Assembly: GCA_016711405.1 (NCBI GenBank)
Contig: JADJSZ010000016.1
Coordinates: 25,420 to 89,419, forward strand
Length of the DNA: 64,000 nucleotides
Direction: 5' to 3'
Origin: Candidatus Hadersleviella danica
GTDB lineage: Bacteria > Chloroflexota > Anaerolineae > Promineifilales > Promineifilaceae
The notes under the pieces are model-generated. The model worked only from the letters and a program-made list of their open reading frames with translations. It did not search any database and was not told where the DNA came from. The number at the start of each line of letters is the position of its first letter. The first letter of the stretch is position 1. Shown here piece after piece: positions 25,854 through 39,995 of the stretch. A program made the position numbers and the translations under genes.

Positions 25854-27585
25854 ATGAAACGCTGGTTTTGGCTCGTTTTAGGCATGGCTTGGTTCATTGG
25901 CTTATGGGGAAGTGCCACGGCCGCCTTAACCCCACCCCCGCCCGCCCCACCCGTATTCGGGGGTGGCGCAAACGACGAGGAAGCCCCGCATGATGAATTT
26001 TCGGCCGAACAAGAGCAGGCCATGTGGGCCGAAATCCAGCACAACCTCGCTTGGCTCCGCCGCGCTGGGCTGTGGCCAGCGGCCGATACCGCCGCTGTCT
26101 CTTACAACTTCCCCCTGCGCATGGTCTCTGGCTTGCCCGATTACGACGGCTTTCGCGTCTCCGCCTTTGCAGACCACAACCCAACTGGAGGAGCCACCGA
26201 TTACAATGGCGGCACGCGCACCTACAATGGCCATCGGGGAACCGATTATGCGCTGTACCCTTTTAATTGGAACAAAGTGGATGCGGGCGAAATGGAGGTG
26301 ATTGCGGCGGCCGATGGGCTGATTGTGGCTAAATCGGATAGCAACCCGGCCGACCATAACTGCAATGGGAGCAGTGGCGGCGACTGGAACTATATTGCTC
26401 TGACCCATGCCGACGGCCGCATGACCATTTATGGGCACATGCGCTACAACTCGTTGACCAGCAAAGGGGTAGGGCAAACAGTGACACAGGGGGAATATCT
26501 GGGCACAGTGGCCAGTTCGGGCTTTTCCAGCGGCCCCCATCTCCATTTTGAGGTGCGCGAGGGCACAGATGGGGCGGCTCCGTGGCGCGACCCGTTTGCG
26601 GGGCCAAACAGCCAACCCGAATCGCTGTGGGCCAACCAACGGCCGTATCGGGATTCGGCCGTGAACCGCATCGCCACCCATTCCGCCCCGCCCAGCACCC
26701 CCGACATTTGCCAGCCCAGCATCACCAATTTCCAAGATAATTTCAGCACGCCCAGCATCATCTATTTGTACGTGTATTACCGCGATTACCAAGGGCAATT
26801 GCCCACCCAATTGACCATTTACCGCCCCGATGGAAGCGTTTATGAAACATGGTCTTACACGGACAATGAGGTCTTTTTTTATTCCGCCTACCGCTGGTGG
26901 ACGCTAACTTTGACAGCGGGCGAGCCTGCGGGCACATGGCGCTTTGAGGCGACTTATAACGATGGGGGGTATGAAACCTTCTTTAATGTAGATGTCCCTA
27001 CGGCCGTGGCCGTGCATAGCCCCAATGGGGGCGAGGCGTGGCCTGTGCAGTTCGCCCACCCCCTCACATGGGCGGATAATTTGGGGGGTGAGGTGAACAT
27101 TGCCCTGTACCACAATGGGGCATACCACACGACCCTTGCCACCAACATCCCCAGCGACGGGGAGTATGTGTGGGTTCCCGAGGCCACGTTGCCGCTGGGG
27201 GCGGGCTACACCATTCGGGTGACAAGTGTGTTTAACCCCGCTCTGTACGATGAGAGCGATGCCCCTTTTAGTTTGCTCCCCGAAGCGATTTTGGTAGGAG
27301 ATGATTTTGCGCTGACGGCCGTGAATACGCCTGTCACGCTTAACCCACTCGGCAATGATGCCGCGCCACAGGGAGACGCTGGCGATTACGGCCGTTGGCC
27401 ACCCCATCAGCGGCACGGTGAGTTTGTTGGATAGTCAGCTCATCTACACCCCCACGCTCGATTTTATCGGCACGGATGTGTTTACCTATACGGTGAGTAC
27501 GGAGACGCAACAGGCGGAAGCGGCCGTTACGATTCGGGTGGCGGCCGAGATTTTCCGCTCGTTTGTGCCGCTCATCAGCCGTTAG
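25854..27585 (+). CDS. Secreted M23 metallopeptidase with cadherin-like tail (one frameshift near 27375)
   Basis: About 577 residues. A signal peptide (MKRWFWLVLGMAWFIGLWG, cleavage after about ATA) precedes a peptidase domain. The zinc site is GHRGTDYAL (His and Asp, about 122-130) plus GPHLHFEV (about 227-234), as in lysostaphin/LytM-type cell-wall endopeptidases. Beta-sandwich modules follow (about 280-510). After a small deletion near 27370-27385 the sequence resumes as LAITAVGHPISGTVSLL and YTPTLDFIGTDVFTYTV, a cadherin-like repeat. The protein ends RSFVPLISR, a tail shared with two other secreted proteins here. It presumably trims peptidoglycan or peptide cross-links outside the cell. 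Confidence 0.88.
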
Positions 27586-27592
27586 GGGTTTG

Positions 27593-27843
27593 TCACTCTC
27601 CCCTTGACCAACTGGGAGTGTAACTAAAAGTACCATCAGCCGCCGTTTTACCCGATTCCTTTGCCACAAGCAAATACGGCTTACTGGCCAAGAAAATGTG
27701 TCCAGCAACCAACTCATCACGTTGGCGATGGCGGAAAAAAGAAGTATCGGTTTTGGCCGGCCGATTGTTTGAAACACGCCCAGCGTAGGAGAACCAAGTT
27801 TGAGGCTCTGGTAAAGTGGCGACAGTGCCGCCTGATGATTATG
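27593..27843 (-). pseudogene. Unrecognised open frame without start codon
   Basis: A stretch of about 80 codons reads as ordinary protein (PEPQTWFSYAGRVSNNRP, then FFRHRQRDELVAGHIFLASK, ending TFSYTPSWSRGE and stop). It has no ATG and a stop just upstream. It may be the 3' remnant of a gene cut at the border of the AT-richer island. No family recognised. Confidence 0.35.
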
Positions 27844-27883
27844 ATGTGTTGTAGCCTAAGGTGGATTGGGTGATTTTAACTCA

Positions 27884-28009
27884 ATGTCAACCTCTAACCC
27901 ATTCCAATCTGCTGACGACCGAGTTGCTACCCGGTATCGCTTTGATTATGCTAAAGTGAAGCCCAATCGGTTTGCCAACTGTCTGAATGTGCGGCAAGCA
28001 CGACCGTGA
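27884..28009 (+). CDS. Very small protein, antitoxin-like motif
   Basis: 41 residues: MSTSNPFQSADDRVATRY, then FDYAKVKPNRFA. The phrase Y/F-D-Y-x-K-x-K-P-N-R-F recurs in short prokaryotic proteins that often sit beside toxin genes. No toxin gene was found next to it and the Shine-Dalgarno region is weak, so the call is tentative. It may be an eroded remnant. Confidence 0.3.
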   Translation: MSTSNPFQSADDRVATRYRFDYAKVKPNRFANCLNVRQARP

Positions 28010-28420
28010 TTGTCCACCTACCAACTTGGCTATACCTGCTGACCTTGCAACCTCCATCTTTACCTACCTCTGCCACCAACGCCGCTTACTCGGCTCCGCC
28101 CATAGCTTTGAAGACGAGCCAAAGCCAAAAGCCGGTTGGTTCCAATCTAAAAGCAGAAGAGCGGATGGATATGCTGTGCATGTTTACGGATATGATTTTG
28201 AGCGTAAATCCCACTATGATGGAGCGCAAACATGTTAAACCGATTGCAGGGCGTATTCGCGTCTTACACGACCATAATGTATGTGCTGAAGTAAGTTATT
28301 CGCGTTATAACGCCACCATCTAACGACACCAACCCTGAATAGTATGCCCCAAAACACGAGCGTAAAAACGGGCACGCACTATTTTACACAACCACATTCA
28401 CTGACTTACGAGGAATTAAA
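28010..28420. other. Intergenic/degenerate stretch before the AIPR gene
   Basis: Two overlapping frames remain open on the plus strand (to 28238 and 28323) but show no family motif and no clear ribosome site. Base composition is intermediate between host DNA and the AT-rich AIPR gene. AGGA 8 bases before 28421 belongs to the AIPR gene. Confidence 0.35.
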
Positions 28421-30103
28421 ATGCATAATTATCAAAAAAACCTAGAAGATTTAGCATTGAACTGGACTCACTGGCTTTAAAGAATCAAAACTTTTTGAGA
28501 TGTAGTGTAATTTCTGTGTGATATCACAAGTTTATTTAGGACGATTTAACCCTAAAGAGATCACTACGTTTGAGAATGATGCGTCAATTGATGGCATTGC
28601 AATAATCATCGATGGGTATTTGATAACAAAGCTTGACGATGCAATAAGTTCCTTTGAGTCTCATAAAACAAATATGCCTGTACATATTGCACTTCAAGCA
28701 AAGTAGTGAATCATTTACTAAAGATAAGATGCCAATTTTTCAACTGGGTTTATGCGATTTCCTTTCGTTAGAACCAAAGCTACCATCTGGGTCACTTAAC
28801 AGAGAAGCCATCGAAATTCTAAAAATAGTATTTGATAATTTACGAAAAATTCAAGGGGGACGCCCCATAATAGATATTTACTACTGCACAACAGGAACTT
28901 ATAGAGCAGAAAAAGAGATTCATGCTTCGTTTGATATACTTAAGGAATCTGTAGCTGATTTAGATCTTTTTTCTGACGTTACAGTTACCCCATTAGGCCG
29001 CCCAGAACTACTAAAGATGTGGGCGGCTGTTACAGAAAAAAATGAGGCAAGACTTAAGGTAATTGATTACCTTGGCATGCCGGCTATGAAAGGAATTCCT
29101 CAATCTTATATAGCGTTAGTTAAGGCAGAAAATTTCGTTAAAAGCCTCTTGACGGGAGACAATGGAAGATTGAAGCTTGGGATTTTTGATGAAAACATTA
29201 GATCGTTCCTTGGATCAGAAAACCCTGTTAATGCAGATATCGCGGAGACATTAAAAAGTGAGTCTCAGAGACAACTATTCTCAGTTCTTAACAATGGTAT
29301 AACGGTTGTTGCTCCTGAAATAACTCTTACTCCAAATACCAAAGAAATTGATATTGCTAATTATCAAATTATTAACGGTTGCCAGACGAGCAATACACTT
29401 TGGGAATGTAAAGATTTATTGACAGATAACGTCAATGTTGTAGTCAAGTTTATTCAATCTCCAGATACAGATGTTTCTATGAGCATCATATCAGCAACAA
29501 ACAGCCAAACAGGGATTAAGTCAGAATCTTTCCATGGATTAAAAATTTAAAGCTAAACTTGTGCAATCATATTTTAATGCTAGAAACTCAGAGCTATGCA
29601 GTTCTGAACATACTGTATACTTCGAGAGACGTGAAAATGAATTTAAAACTAATAATTATAGAGCCTCTAAAATTTTTTGACGTAAAGGTTATCTAGAGCA
29701 TATCCGGCAATGTTTTGTGAAGTACCCCACAATGCTTATCGCTATGTTAATACAATATTTCAGAATCACCACGAAAACTTGTTTTCGGATAACGATCATG
29801 AATCACTGTATTATTGTGCTGCGCTGACATTCTACAAATACAATATATTATTAAATGGTAATCGGGTCAACGCACGTAATTATACTAAATACAAATGGCA
29901 TATTGCATATTTGTATCATTGCCGCTACACATTGGGAAGTTAAAGCAATTATCAGAGGCTCTAACAAAGCTAGGAGGTTAGCCAAGAAAATTATTGATAG
30001 CCTCTTAGATGAAGGAAGATATTTTGAACGCCTTTTTATAGTATGCCAAAAAATAATAGAATCAATAGATCACCCAACAGATGATGAATTAAGCGAGAAG
30101 TAA
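28421..30103 (+). pseudogene. AIPR family (abortive infection/phage resistance) gene, multiple frameshifts
   Basis: Coding pieces in alternating frames add up to about 560 residues, a normal length for AIPR proteins. The N-terminal piece includes VYLGRFNPKEITTFENDASI, and the middle piece (28690-29550) has GLCDFLSLEPKLPSG. The diagnostic AIPR core is LGIFDENIRSFLGSENPVN, VLNNGITVVAPEITLT and NYQIINGCQTSNTLW, followed by SATNSQTGIKSESFHGL. A third frame continues VQSYFNARNSELCSSEHTVY, then MFCEVPHNAYRYVNTIF. At least four indels separate the pieces, mostly in A/T runs, so it is either decayed or badly sequenced. Codon use is AT-rich, unlike the flanking genes, which fits recent transfer. AIPR proteins are linked to abortive phage defence; mechanism unknown. 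Confidence 0.8.
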
Positions 30104-30286
30104 ATATACTGCTGAGCTTCGTAAAGCGACTTCACAATATATTTCAACTCATGACGCTCCTTGGAAGCAAAGTGATGAATTAGACGCATAATTTTATCGT
30201 CAACATTAATAGGCATTATTCCGATTTGCACCTTCCTTTACAGGGAGCCGCAAGAAATCGCAGAGATAGAGGGCATTTAACAACAA

Positions 30287-30316
30287 AACGGCCGTCTCCC
30301 TCCCGAGACGGCCGTT
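30287..30316 (-). terminator. Intrinsic terminator of carB
   Basis: AACGGCCGTCTC (30287-30298) pairs with GAGACGGCCGTT (30305-30316) around a 6-base loop, just beyond the carB stop. Confidence 0.8.
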
Positions 30317-30321
30317 CTTTT

Positions 30322-33547
<3,226 letters not shown>

Positions 33548-33551
33548 GGTT

Positions 33552-33593
33552 GGTTAAAGTGGTTAGTGGCTAGTGGTTAGTGGTTAGTGGTTA
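33552..33593. repeat. GTGGTTA heptamer repeat upstream of carB
   Basis: Four to five GGTTAGT units (GTGGTTAGTGGCTAGTGG and on) lie immediately before the carB start codon. Confidence 0.8.
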
Positions 33594-33599
33594 AAAAGA

Positions 33600-33617
33600 A
33601 GACCTCGGCGGAGGTCT
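33600..33617 (-). terminator. Terminator for the NACHT-caspase unit
   Basis: AGACCTC (33600-33606) and GAGGTCT (33611-33617) flank a tetraloop. Read on the minus strand the stem is followed by TCTTTTT, as expected for a transcript arriving from the caspase gene. Confidence 0.65.
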
Positions 33618-33638
33618 GGAGGGGATGATACCACAAAA

Positions 33639-33671
33639 AAACGGCCGCTTCCTGTGGGAAAGCAGCCGTTT
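33639..33671. repeat. Hairpin repeat AACGGCCGCTTCC, left copy
   Basis: AAACGGCCGCTTCC and GGAAAGCAGCCGTTT pair with one bulge around TGTG. The same hairpin with the same preceding TGATACCAC motif recurs at 40186-40246 on the far side of the NACHT-caspase island. Confidence 0.6.
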
Positions 33672-33845
33672 GGCTCATCTTTTTTGGTACGGTTCGATGG
33701 TGACTAATTCGGGTATGGCCGTGTTTGGGTTTGTTCGCGCAATTGGCGGGCGGTGAGGCACGGCCGTTTTGTGGGGGTGAACAAGAGCAGAAATTCCACT
33801 TATTGCCCTTTTTCAATGGGCAAATTGCGAATCAGCAGTTCCCCT

Positions 33846-35095
33846 CTAGTTTGGATGGTTTGTTGAACTCGAATTGGGTCTTCGTCGTTCGCGAGCTTTG
33901 GCGGCGATTTTACGAAAAGCAGTGCTTAAACCTCTAATCGGATTGAGAAAAGTCTCGATGGCGACTTCACCCATGTCAGGTAGCATCATTACTAAAACAT
34001 CAAAACCTGCTGGACTTCAGCTTCACTGGCCACTTCGCCTTTTTGCGCCTCTGGTCCAGTTTCTCAATTGCTTGTTGGGCTACTGCTTTTTGTGCGGCCG
34101 CAGCCTGTGACTCCGTCACTGATTGATATAGTCGTGCAAAGGCAGTGGTAATAGATTCGACATCATCGCCACGCTGGTAGCTCATCATGGTAGAGTGTGT
34201 CCTCTGGTAAAGTAGCGACTGAACTACTGGTGATGTTACCCACAGTAATCTTGTCGCCGCCAACCCGATCCCCTTGTATGTTATGGTCTCCAGTGGCGAT
34301 GTTGCCACCAACGTTGCCACCGACATGGACTCCCCCGGTCGCTAACGGCCGTAGCTCCCGAACCTTGGGCGATGGCTCCACTACCATAACTGTGCATGGG
34401 ATGACCGCAACATGCGGGTTTAGCTTCGATGGCAGGTTCCTCAGCAGAAGGCAACCCCTTGGGTTCGCTATTGCCACCAGCATAGTAGGCCAGAACAAAG
34501 TTATCGGCCTGCTCGAAGTGAAGAATAGGGTGTTGTCGGTCTTTGGTTCGCTGCGGTACTGTTTGTCGCGTATGCAAAGCAAGGTCGGCGACCCGAACAT
34601 AGCCATCTTTTTTAGCAACTCCGGCTCCTGCCAAGCTCTCTATTAGGGCTAGGGTAAATGCACTGTAGGGTTTGCCCGCAAAGGAAAGTTCATCGGCACG
34701 GGACGATGCAATGACGACACGACCGTTACCTTGAGCAAACAATGCTTCAGCCTGCGGCGGCAGTGGTGCTGCTCAGGCTCAGTCTGAAGGCGTTTTAGAA
34801 CCATCTAGGCCACCAGCATGGCAACAGTCCAGTAAAAGTAGCAACCGGCGGGCTGGAATAGCCCGTAATCTGGTTGCTAATTCGTCGCCGCTGACGGCCG
34901 TTTCGTACAAGAAATTTACATCATAGCCAAATGGCATCCGTTGCCAGACAAAAGCTGTACCTGATTGGCAAGGTAAGCACAGCGGCTAGGGTCTTTGAGA
35001 ATATCCGCCAGTCCATTAGCATCGTCTACAGTATTAGGTAAATCGGCACCAACACCAATAAGTACAGCATGGCCTTTGGTAAATGTTGTGGTCAT
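33846..35095 (-). pseudogene. Caspase-like (peptidase C14) protein with glycine-rich GD-repeat tail; frameshifted, internal deletion
   Basis: Coding pieces join into a caspase-family protein. The start is MTTTFTKGHAVLIGVGADLP, then NTVDDANGLADILKDPSRCAY and NQVQLLSG. After a gap it resumes FGYDVNFLYETAVSGDELAT and LLLLDCCHAGGLDG, whose Cys is the caspase nucleophile. The usual middle part with the catalytic His (FSGHG) is missing at about 34945, so activity is doubtful unless this is an assembly error. The p10-like part (NGRVVIASSRADELSF) follows. The tail is GSGAIAQGSGATAV, then a glycine-rich run (34232-34336) with ATGDHNIQGDRV and GGDKITVGNI, and a helical end (EVAIETFLNPIRGLSTAF) stopping at 33846. 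ATGA overlap with the NACHT gene indicates translational coupling. Confidence 0.75.
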
Positions 35096-38000
35096 AGGAT
35101 TTTCTCCATATTTAAGGAATGATTGATCAAGCGACTATAATCGCAACTGGGGTATTCTGTAAGGTTTTTCTGCTCGGCAATGCTCTTTCTCTCTTGTAAT
35201 CCATATTTTCCCCACGAACGCACATCAGAATCCTTATTATTAACCAAAGCTTGTAAAATCTCATCTGTTCTTGGGTCATCAATTCTTACTAGCAGATTTA
35301 TTGCCGATTTTCTAAATGCCTTATCGTTCAGAAAATCGGAAAGATTATGAAGTATGTTCGCCAGAGTAACGTGAAATATAGCCTTTTGCCATCGGCTTAA
35401 TCCACCACATGAACCTATTCCATCCGTCATCTTCCTTATACCCATAATTCCGATTCCATTTGTCCCACCGCATGAATGTCTTCCATTCATCATCTATGAT
35501 TTGTGGTGGATTGATAATTAGTTTAGGCTAGGCCATCTATTGCGCGTACATCTTGCTTTTGTGCCAACATACCAATAGCCGGTTGACGAATGTCCTTATC
35601 TTGATCCTTACACAGTAAAATAGATTCCATCTGTTGCTTGACCAATATCAAACTTGTCAAGAATACGCAGTGCAAAAAAGCGAATTCCGCGTTCTTGAGA
35701 TGGAACAGTATATTTGATGACAAAGGCGTACATTCTGGTATATAAGCCAATATATTTATCAGCTATGAATTCTTGTAAGGCTGGGACCGAATACCAATCC
35801 ACGCTTGTATCAGATGGTCAAGGTTATCTCCTGTTCAATGACTCAATTTCCTTGCCAACATAATTAAGTAGCCAATATAAGTCATCACCCGATGGTAAAT
35901 ACATATCGGGCAAATTTTCGAAAAAAATGTCAAAGGCAGACTTTGTCCCAATTTCGATGATAGCTTTTGTTGTTAAAGCACTCAAAGTGTCATGATACCA
36001 CTCCTGATAGATAACTTCTCTGTTTTTATATACGTCACATAAAGCGATGATTGCGGCTTCCGTTCCAATCTGTCCTAATGCGGAAATAATAGTTTCCCAT
36101 ATATTCAAAAGAAAGTTTGGAATCATTTAGCATATCGCGGAGAAGAACGGCCGTTTCCACTCGTTTGCCCCTAATAATTGAATTAAGACGTTCAAAGTTT
36201 CGTCGAACCCAGCAAATGGTATGGCTACGCTCTTTAACGATGTCGCATAGAAATATGGTTACTGTTCTTTCTAAGACTTGCCCCTTTGGTTGTCTAAGGA
36301 GTGAGTCTGTTCAAAAGGTCAACAACCTTGCCTATTACTTGGGATAACCCAGATTCATATTCAACCTGATGCCAATTACGGTAGAATTTTGTTTGTCTGC
36401 CGACAGTTATGCAGAATCTATTGAAAGTCTACAAGAACGCCAGTAATTTCTTCTGGTGCAAGGATGGTTATCGCACGAATTGAAGGCTGGACATCACGAG
36501 TGTAATTAAGATCACGTGTTATTGGGACATTATTCAGCTCCATCTTGAACACTTCAACATTCTCTGATAAATGATCCTCAAACAACGAAAGTGCGGTTAT
36601 GATTCGTGATTGTTTCCAACTCCCTTGTAATCTATTTTGACTCCCCTTCTTTGCTAAAGTGACAAGGATAGGCACAGCCTCAGATATTTGCATTTTGCTA
36701 ACGCCATGGCTGACAGAACCACTTTCATTATTTTCAATGCTAATAATAAAGCGTCTTTGGCTTCCTGCTTGCATATTCACCCAGTTCCATCTCTGCTAAG
36801 GGATCAATGCAATCTGACCAGCCCTGACTGACCAAGTTTATAAAGACAGGCACTACCGTAGGTCGTTTCATCACCCGTAGAGCACGCATTGCTAAGAAGT
36901 GCACTGATTCTGGTTTAGATGGCATGTTCATCCATATGTCAAGCAGCCAATCGCTTATCTCTTTGTAGTTACTCTCATAACTAAAAGGGTAACTAGTCAC
37001 AAATGGTACAATGATTCTATCAATGATTTTTTCTGCTTTTTGGACTGGAATATCCATTTGCTGAAGAAATTTAACTAATGCGGGCAATACATAAGCCGGT
37101 TCTATAGACAACAACGCCCAGCGAGCGTCTATGGACAATACATCTAGCTGGTCTGATGAATACCAAAGTTCGATTAAACGAAAAGCAATTTGAAATTGAT
37201 TTAGTAGTTCTTGTTTGATAGATATTTCTTCAGTTTTGGATTGATACCACATAGGTCTCATCGCGGATACTCGTTCGTTCATGGTACAATAAATACAAAA
37301 TGTCTTCACTTGTAAGTGTAGGATTGTTCAAAATAGCGAAGCCATATAGCTGGCTGGAGCGTGAGGTAATAGATGTAAACATGCCTCAAGAATTGAGCGA
37401 TCTGCTGTGTAAGCTAAAATTTCAATTGACCTTGAAATTGAGGGAAGTTGTTCTACTAATTTAACAATTTCTTGTGCGTCAGCCACAAAAACTTCTTTAA
37501 TGAGAGATGTCCACCCATGCTCAAAAACATTTTGACAAAACAATGAAAGTGAAGACTGGTCACGTTTGTAAAGGTCGCTGTCAAAAAGCCACTGGAACTT
37601 GAAAAATTCAAAGGTAAAGTGAGTATCCCCAGTGTCATGGTGAATAAATACTCCCCAAACTGTATCATCCCCTTTTTTACGCCCAGCTTGTATTCTTTGG
37701 AGTAAAGGTTTGAATACCTATCTGTTTGTCCAATTCGCCAGATTGCCGCCCGCTAACGCGATAAAAATCACGCTCATACAGTAAATGGGCAATGGCATTA
37801 ATCGCTCGGTGGTGGTGAAATTGCTTAAGGCATAAATGGCAGTTTTGCGACAATTCCACCCCTTGTCACATTTTTCTTCGGCACGGGCATATTTGACCAA
37901 TTGTATGATGAGGCGGTCTAAAAACTTCTGGTCTAGTTCTGTTCGGGAAGCTATCTCTACCACCAGAAAAGGTTCTTTATTGATAATATCTTCAATGAAA

Positions 38001-39720
38001 GTATTGAGTGCAGCACCATTACATAGATTGGCAAATGTAAACCATACCTCATCCCAATGGCCTTGTTCACGATATTGTTCTGTATGTGAAAGCCGTGTTT
38101 CCCCTAAGTATTGGTATATACGCCTATTCCTACCGTTATTCCAGCTTCTGTACAGATAACATGCCGCAAAATACTCTTGCAGAAGTTCGTGATAGAATTC
38201 CACTTGGGTGCCATCCTGACTGATTTTTAGTATCCCAGCATTTTCACTTATACGCAAAAGCAACTCGGCATTTTGTTTGAGCCTCTGCCATTGGGCGATT
38301 CTCTTTTAACCACCATGCCCGTATTTTGCCAAGGGGCTTACTAGATAAAGCTATTACCTCTAAAAATGATTGGCGAGCTAATTGGGCGGGTATCATCGTC
38401 CCTTTGTCTCGTACATGTATATCATATCCTAACTGTGCTAAAGCAGGTTTGACAAAAGACAAGTCTGGTACCTTGTGGGCATAGGGACGAATTTGAGCAT
38501 CTCTTTCCCGCTTCCATATGCGCTCTATAAATTTTCGAGGAGTTGGGCGTGATTCGTATAGGTGGATTTATTTTCTTTATACTCCTCAACCAGTATGGCA
38601 AGATAAAAAGGCTGTTTTGCTAGGGAAATATTATCAAACAAATCTAATGGCTGTATGCCGTGTATTTGTAGATAATTTTGTATTTGATCTGCCATCAGTG
38701 GTTCAATAACGACCTGCGGTAAATTTAAAGCAACTGTTGCTGTATAAGAATGATGTCGACAGGATGCAATGACTCGCATTCCCCCGTTCGACTTGGAATC
38801 AACATTCTGTTTTTCCAAAAAAGCTACAATGCTTTTTCTTTTCGCTTCAACATCGCCTGCCATTTCATTGAGACCATCCAGGAGTAGGAACAACTTGTTA
38901 CCCGATACAGGTTTTCGGTATCCTGTTTCTCGATATAGTTCTCCTTCAAGGAAATCCTCAAATTCAACTTGATTCAGGCCACTGGCTTAACTTCAGGAAG
39001 ACGGGTAAGTAAGCACTGGAAGTTTTTGTAATTGAGTGCTGTTTGGTATGCAATTCTCCGTAGTAGTGTGCTTTTACCACTGCCTGGATCACCCAGCACA
39101 AAGCAGCAACCGTTGAAAGGCTCCAATGCCTCTTCGAAAGCAGAGATTGAACTCCATGTAACAGGCTTGTCCTTGTTCTCTATTTCTTGGTTCAATGAAT
39201 AGGGAGTAATTCTGGCTGTCAAAGGAATATGGTGGGTGGTTGTCTCTGGTTTTTTCCATTCAGCTAGTCTATTATCAACATAGGTTGGGAGAGAGTTTGG
39301 GGTTTCAACACGGTAAACGACTTGTACAGCTATGGCATTTTTGCCTATGGCAACCACTGACCCTTCAATATTACCAACGGAAATTGTATCCCCTTGGACT
39401 ACATCGCCGTAAATATGGTATTGGAGAAGAGGGACAGCATTATTAGACGCTAGTGATTCGGGCAGTTGGAAATCATCTGGCACAGGGAGCCAAGTAGCGT
39501 GAGGGCGTTCTTGTTGGGCTAAGGCGACGAGTTCAGGCAATCGGCCGTTGCGCCCCAATGCGAGTAATATCTCCCGAATATAAGACGGTTTTCTCTACCA
39601 GCTATGTACTCATGATCAACGTCTAGGTCAAAACAGAGGGCATAAATTTCTTCCAGATTGAAATGTTGGTCGAGGGAGATAGTGCAAGATTGTGAGGTAG
39701 ATATTACTATCAGTAGTCAT
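35092..39720 (-). pseudogene. NACHT NTPase with HEAT-like C-terminus and N-terminal adaptor-like domain; many frameshifts
   Basis: About 4.6 kb of coding pieces (near 1,540 residues) in one direction. An N-terminal helical domain (39540-39720: DQHFNLEEIYALCFDLDVD, then LGRNGRLPELVALAQQERPH) resembles adaptor or effector-associated domains of bacterial death-related proteins. A glycine-rich segment follows (39319-39408: YGDVVQGDTISVGNI). NACHT core: Walker A LGDPGSGKSTLLRR (about 39065-39110), Walker B MFLLLDGLNEM (about 38865-38893), and FYHELLQEYFAACYL in the winged-helix part (about 38160-38200). The remainder is alpha-helical with HEAT-like units (SALTTKAIIEIGTKSAFDIF, FRKSAINLLVRIDDPRTDEI). 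AGGG lies 6 bases before the ATG at 39720. At least eight indels break the frame. STAND ATPases of this build act as sensors that trigger effectors, here perhaps the coupled caspase. Confidence 0.78.
39319..39408 (-). other. Glycine-rich GD-x-I-x-VGNI segment in the NACHT protein
   Basis: GDVVQGDTISVGNIEGSVVA, then IGKNAIAV, located between the adaptor-like domain and the NACHT domain. A related segment sits in the tail of the partner caspase-like protein at 34232-34336. Confidence 0.6.
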
Positions 39721-39995
39721 AATTTCCCTAAAGTCGATTCTGATCAGGCACAATGCCATCCGCTTTAGCAAAATAGCCAAGAATTGCAATTTCATCTTAG
39801 CAAACTATAAGCTTTGGGTTCGCTTAAATTTTGCGAATAAAACCATTGGTTATAAGTTAAGGGTTTTGCCAGAGTGTCAAGACGCAATTCGTTGTGCCAA
39901 ATCCATTTTTCCACTTTGCTTTGGCTTGCCACCAACACCTTACATTATATTAAAGCCAACCCTCAGAGAAAGGGAAGGGACTACAACGATGGAAA
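39721..39995. other. Leader region of the NACHT operon
   Basis: 275 AT-rich bases without a recognisable gene. The promoter of the NACHT gene should lie here, but no convincing -35/-10 pair was found on the minus strand. Confidence 0.4.

Noticed and set aside
28010..28420. A second toxin-antitoxin partner next to the 41-residue ORF
   Set aside because: Two overlapping frames were examined. Neither has toxin motifs or a ribosome site.
33577..33816. Small minus-strand ORF between carB and the caspase gene
   Set aside because: Its sequence is the hairpin repeat and heptamer DNA read as protein. The same peptide wording (PQEAAVFL) appears at the other hairpin copy.
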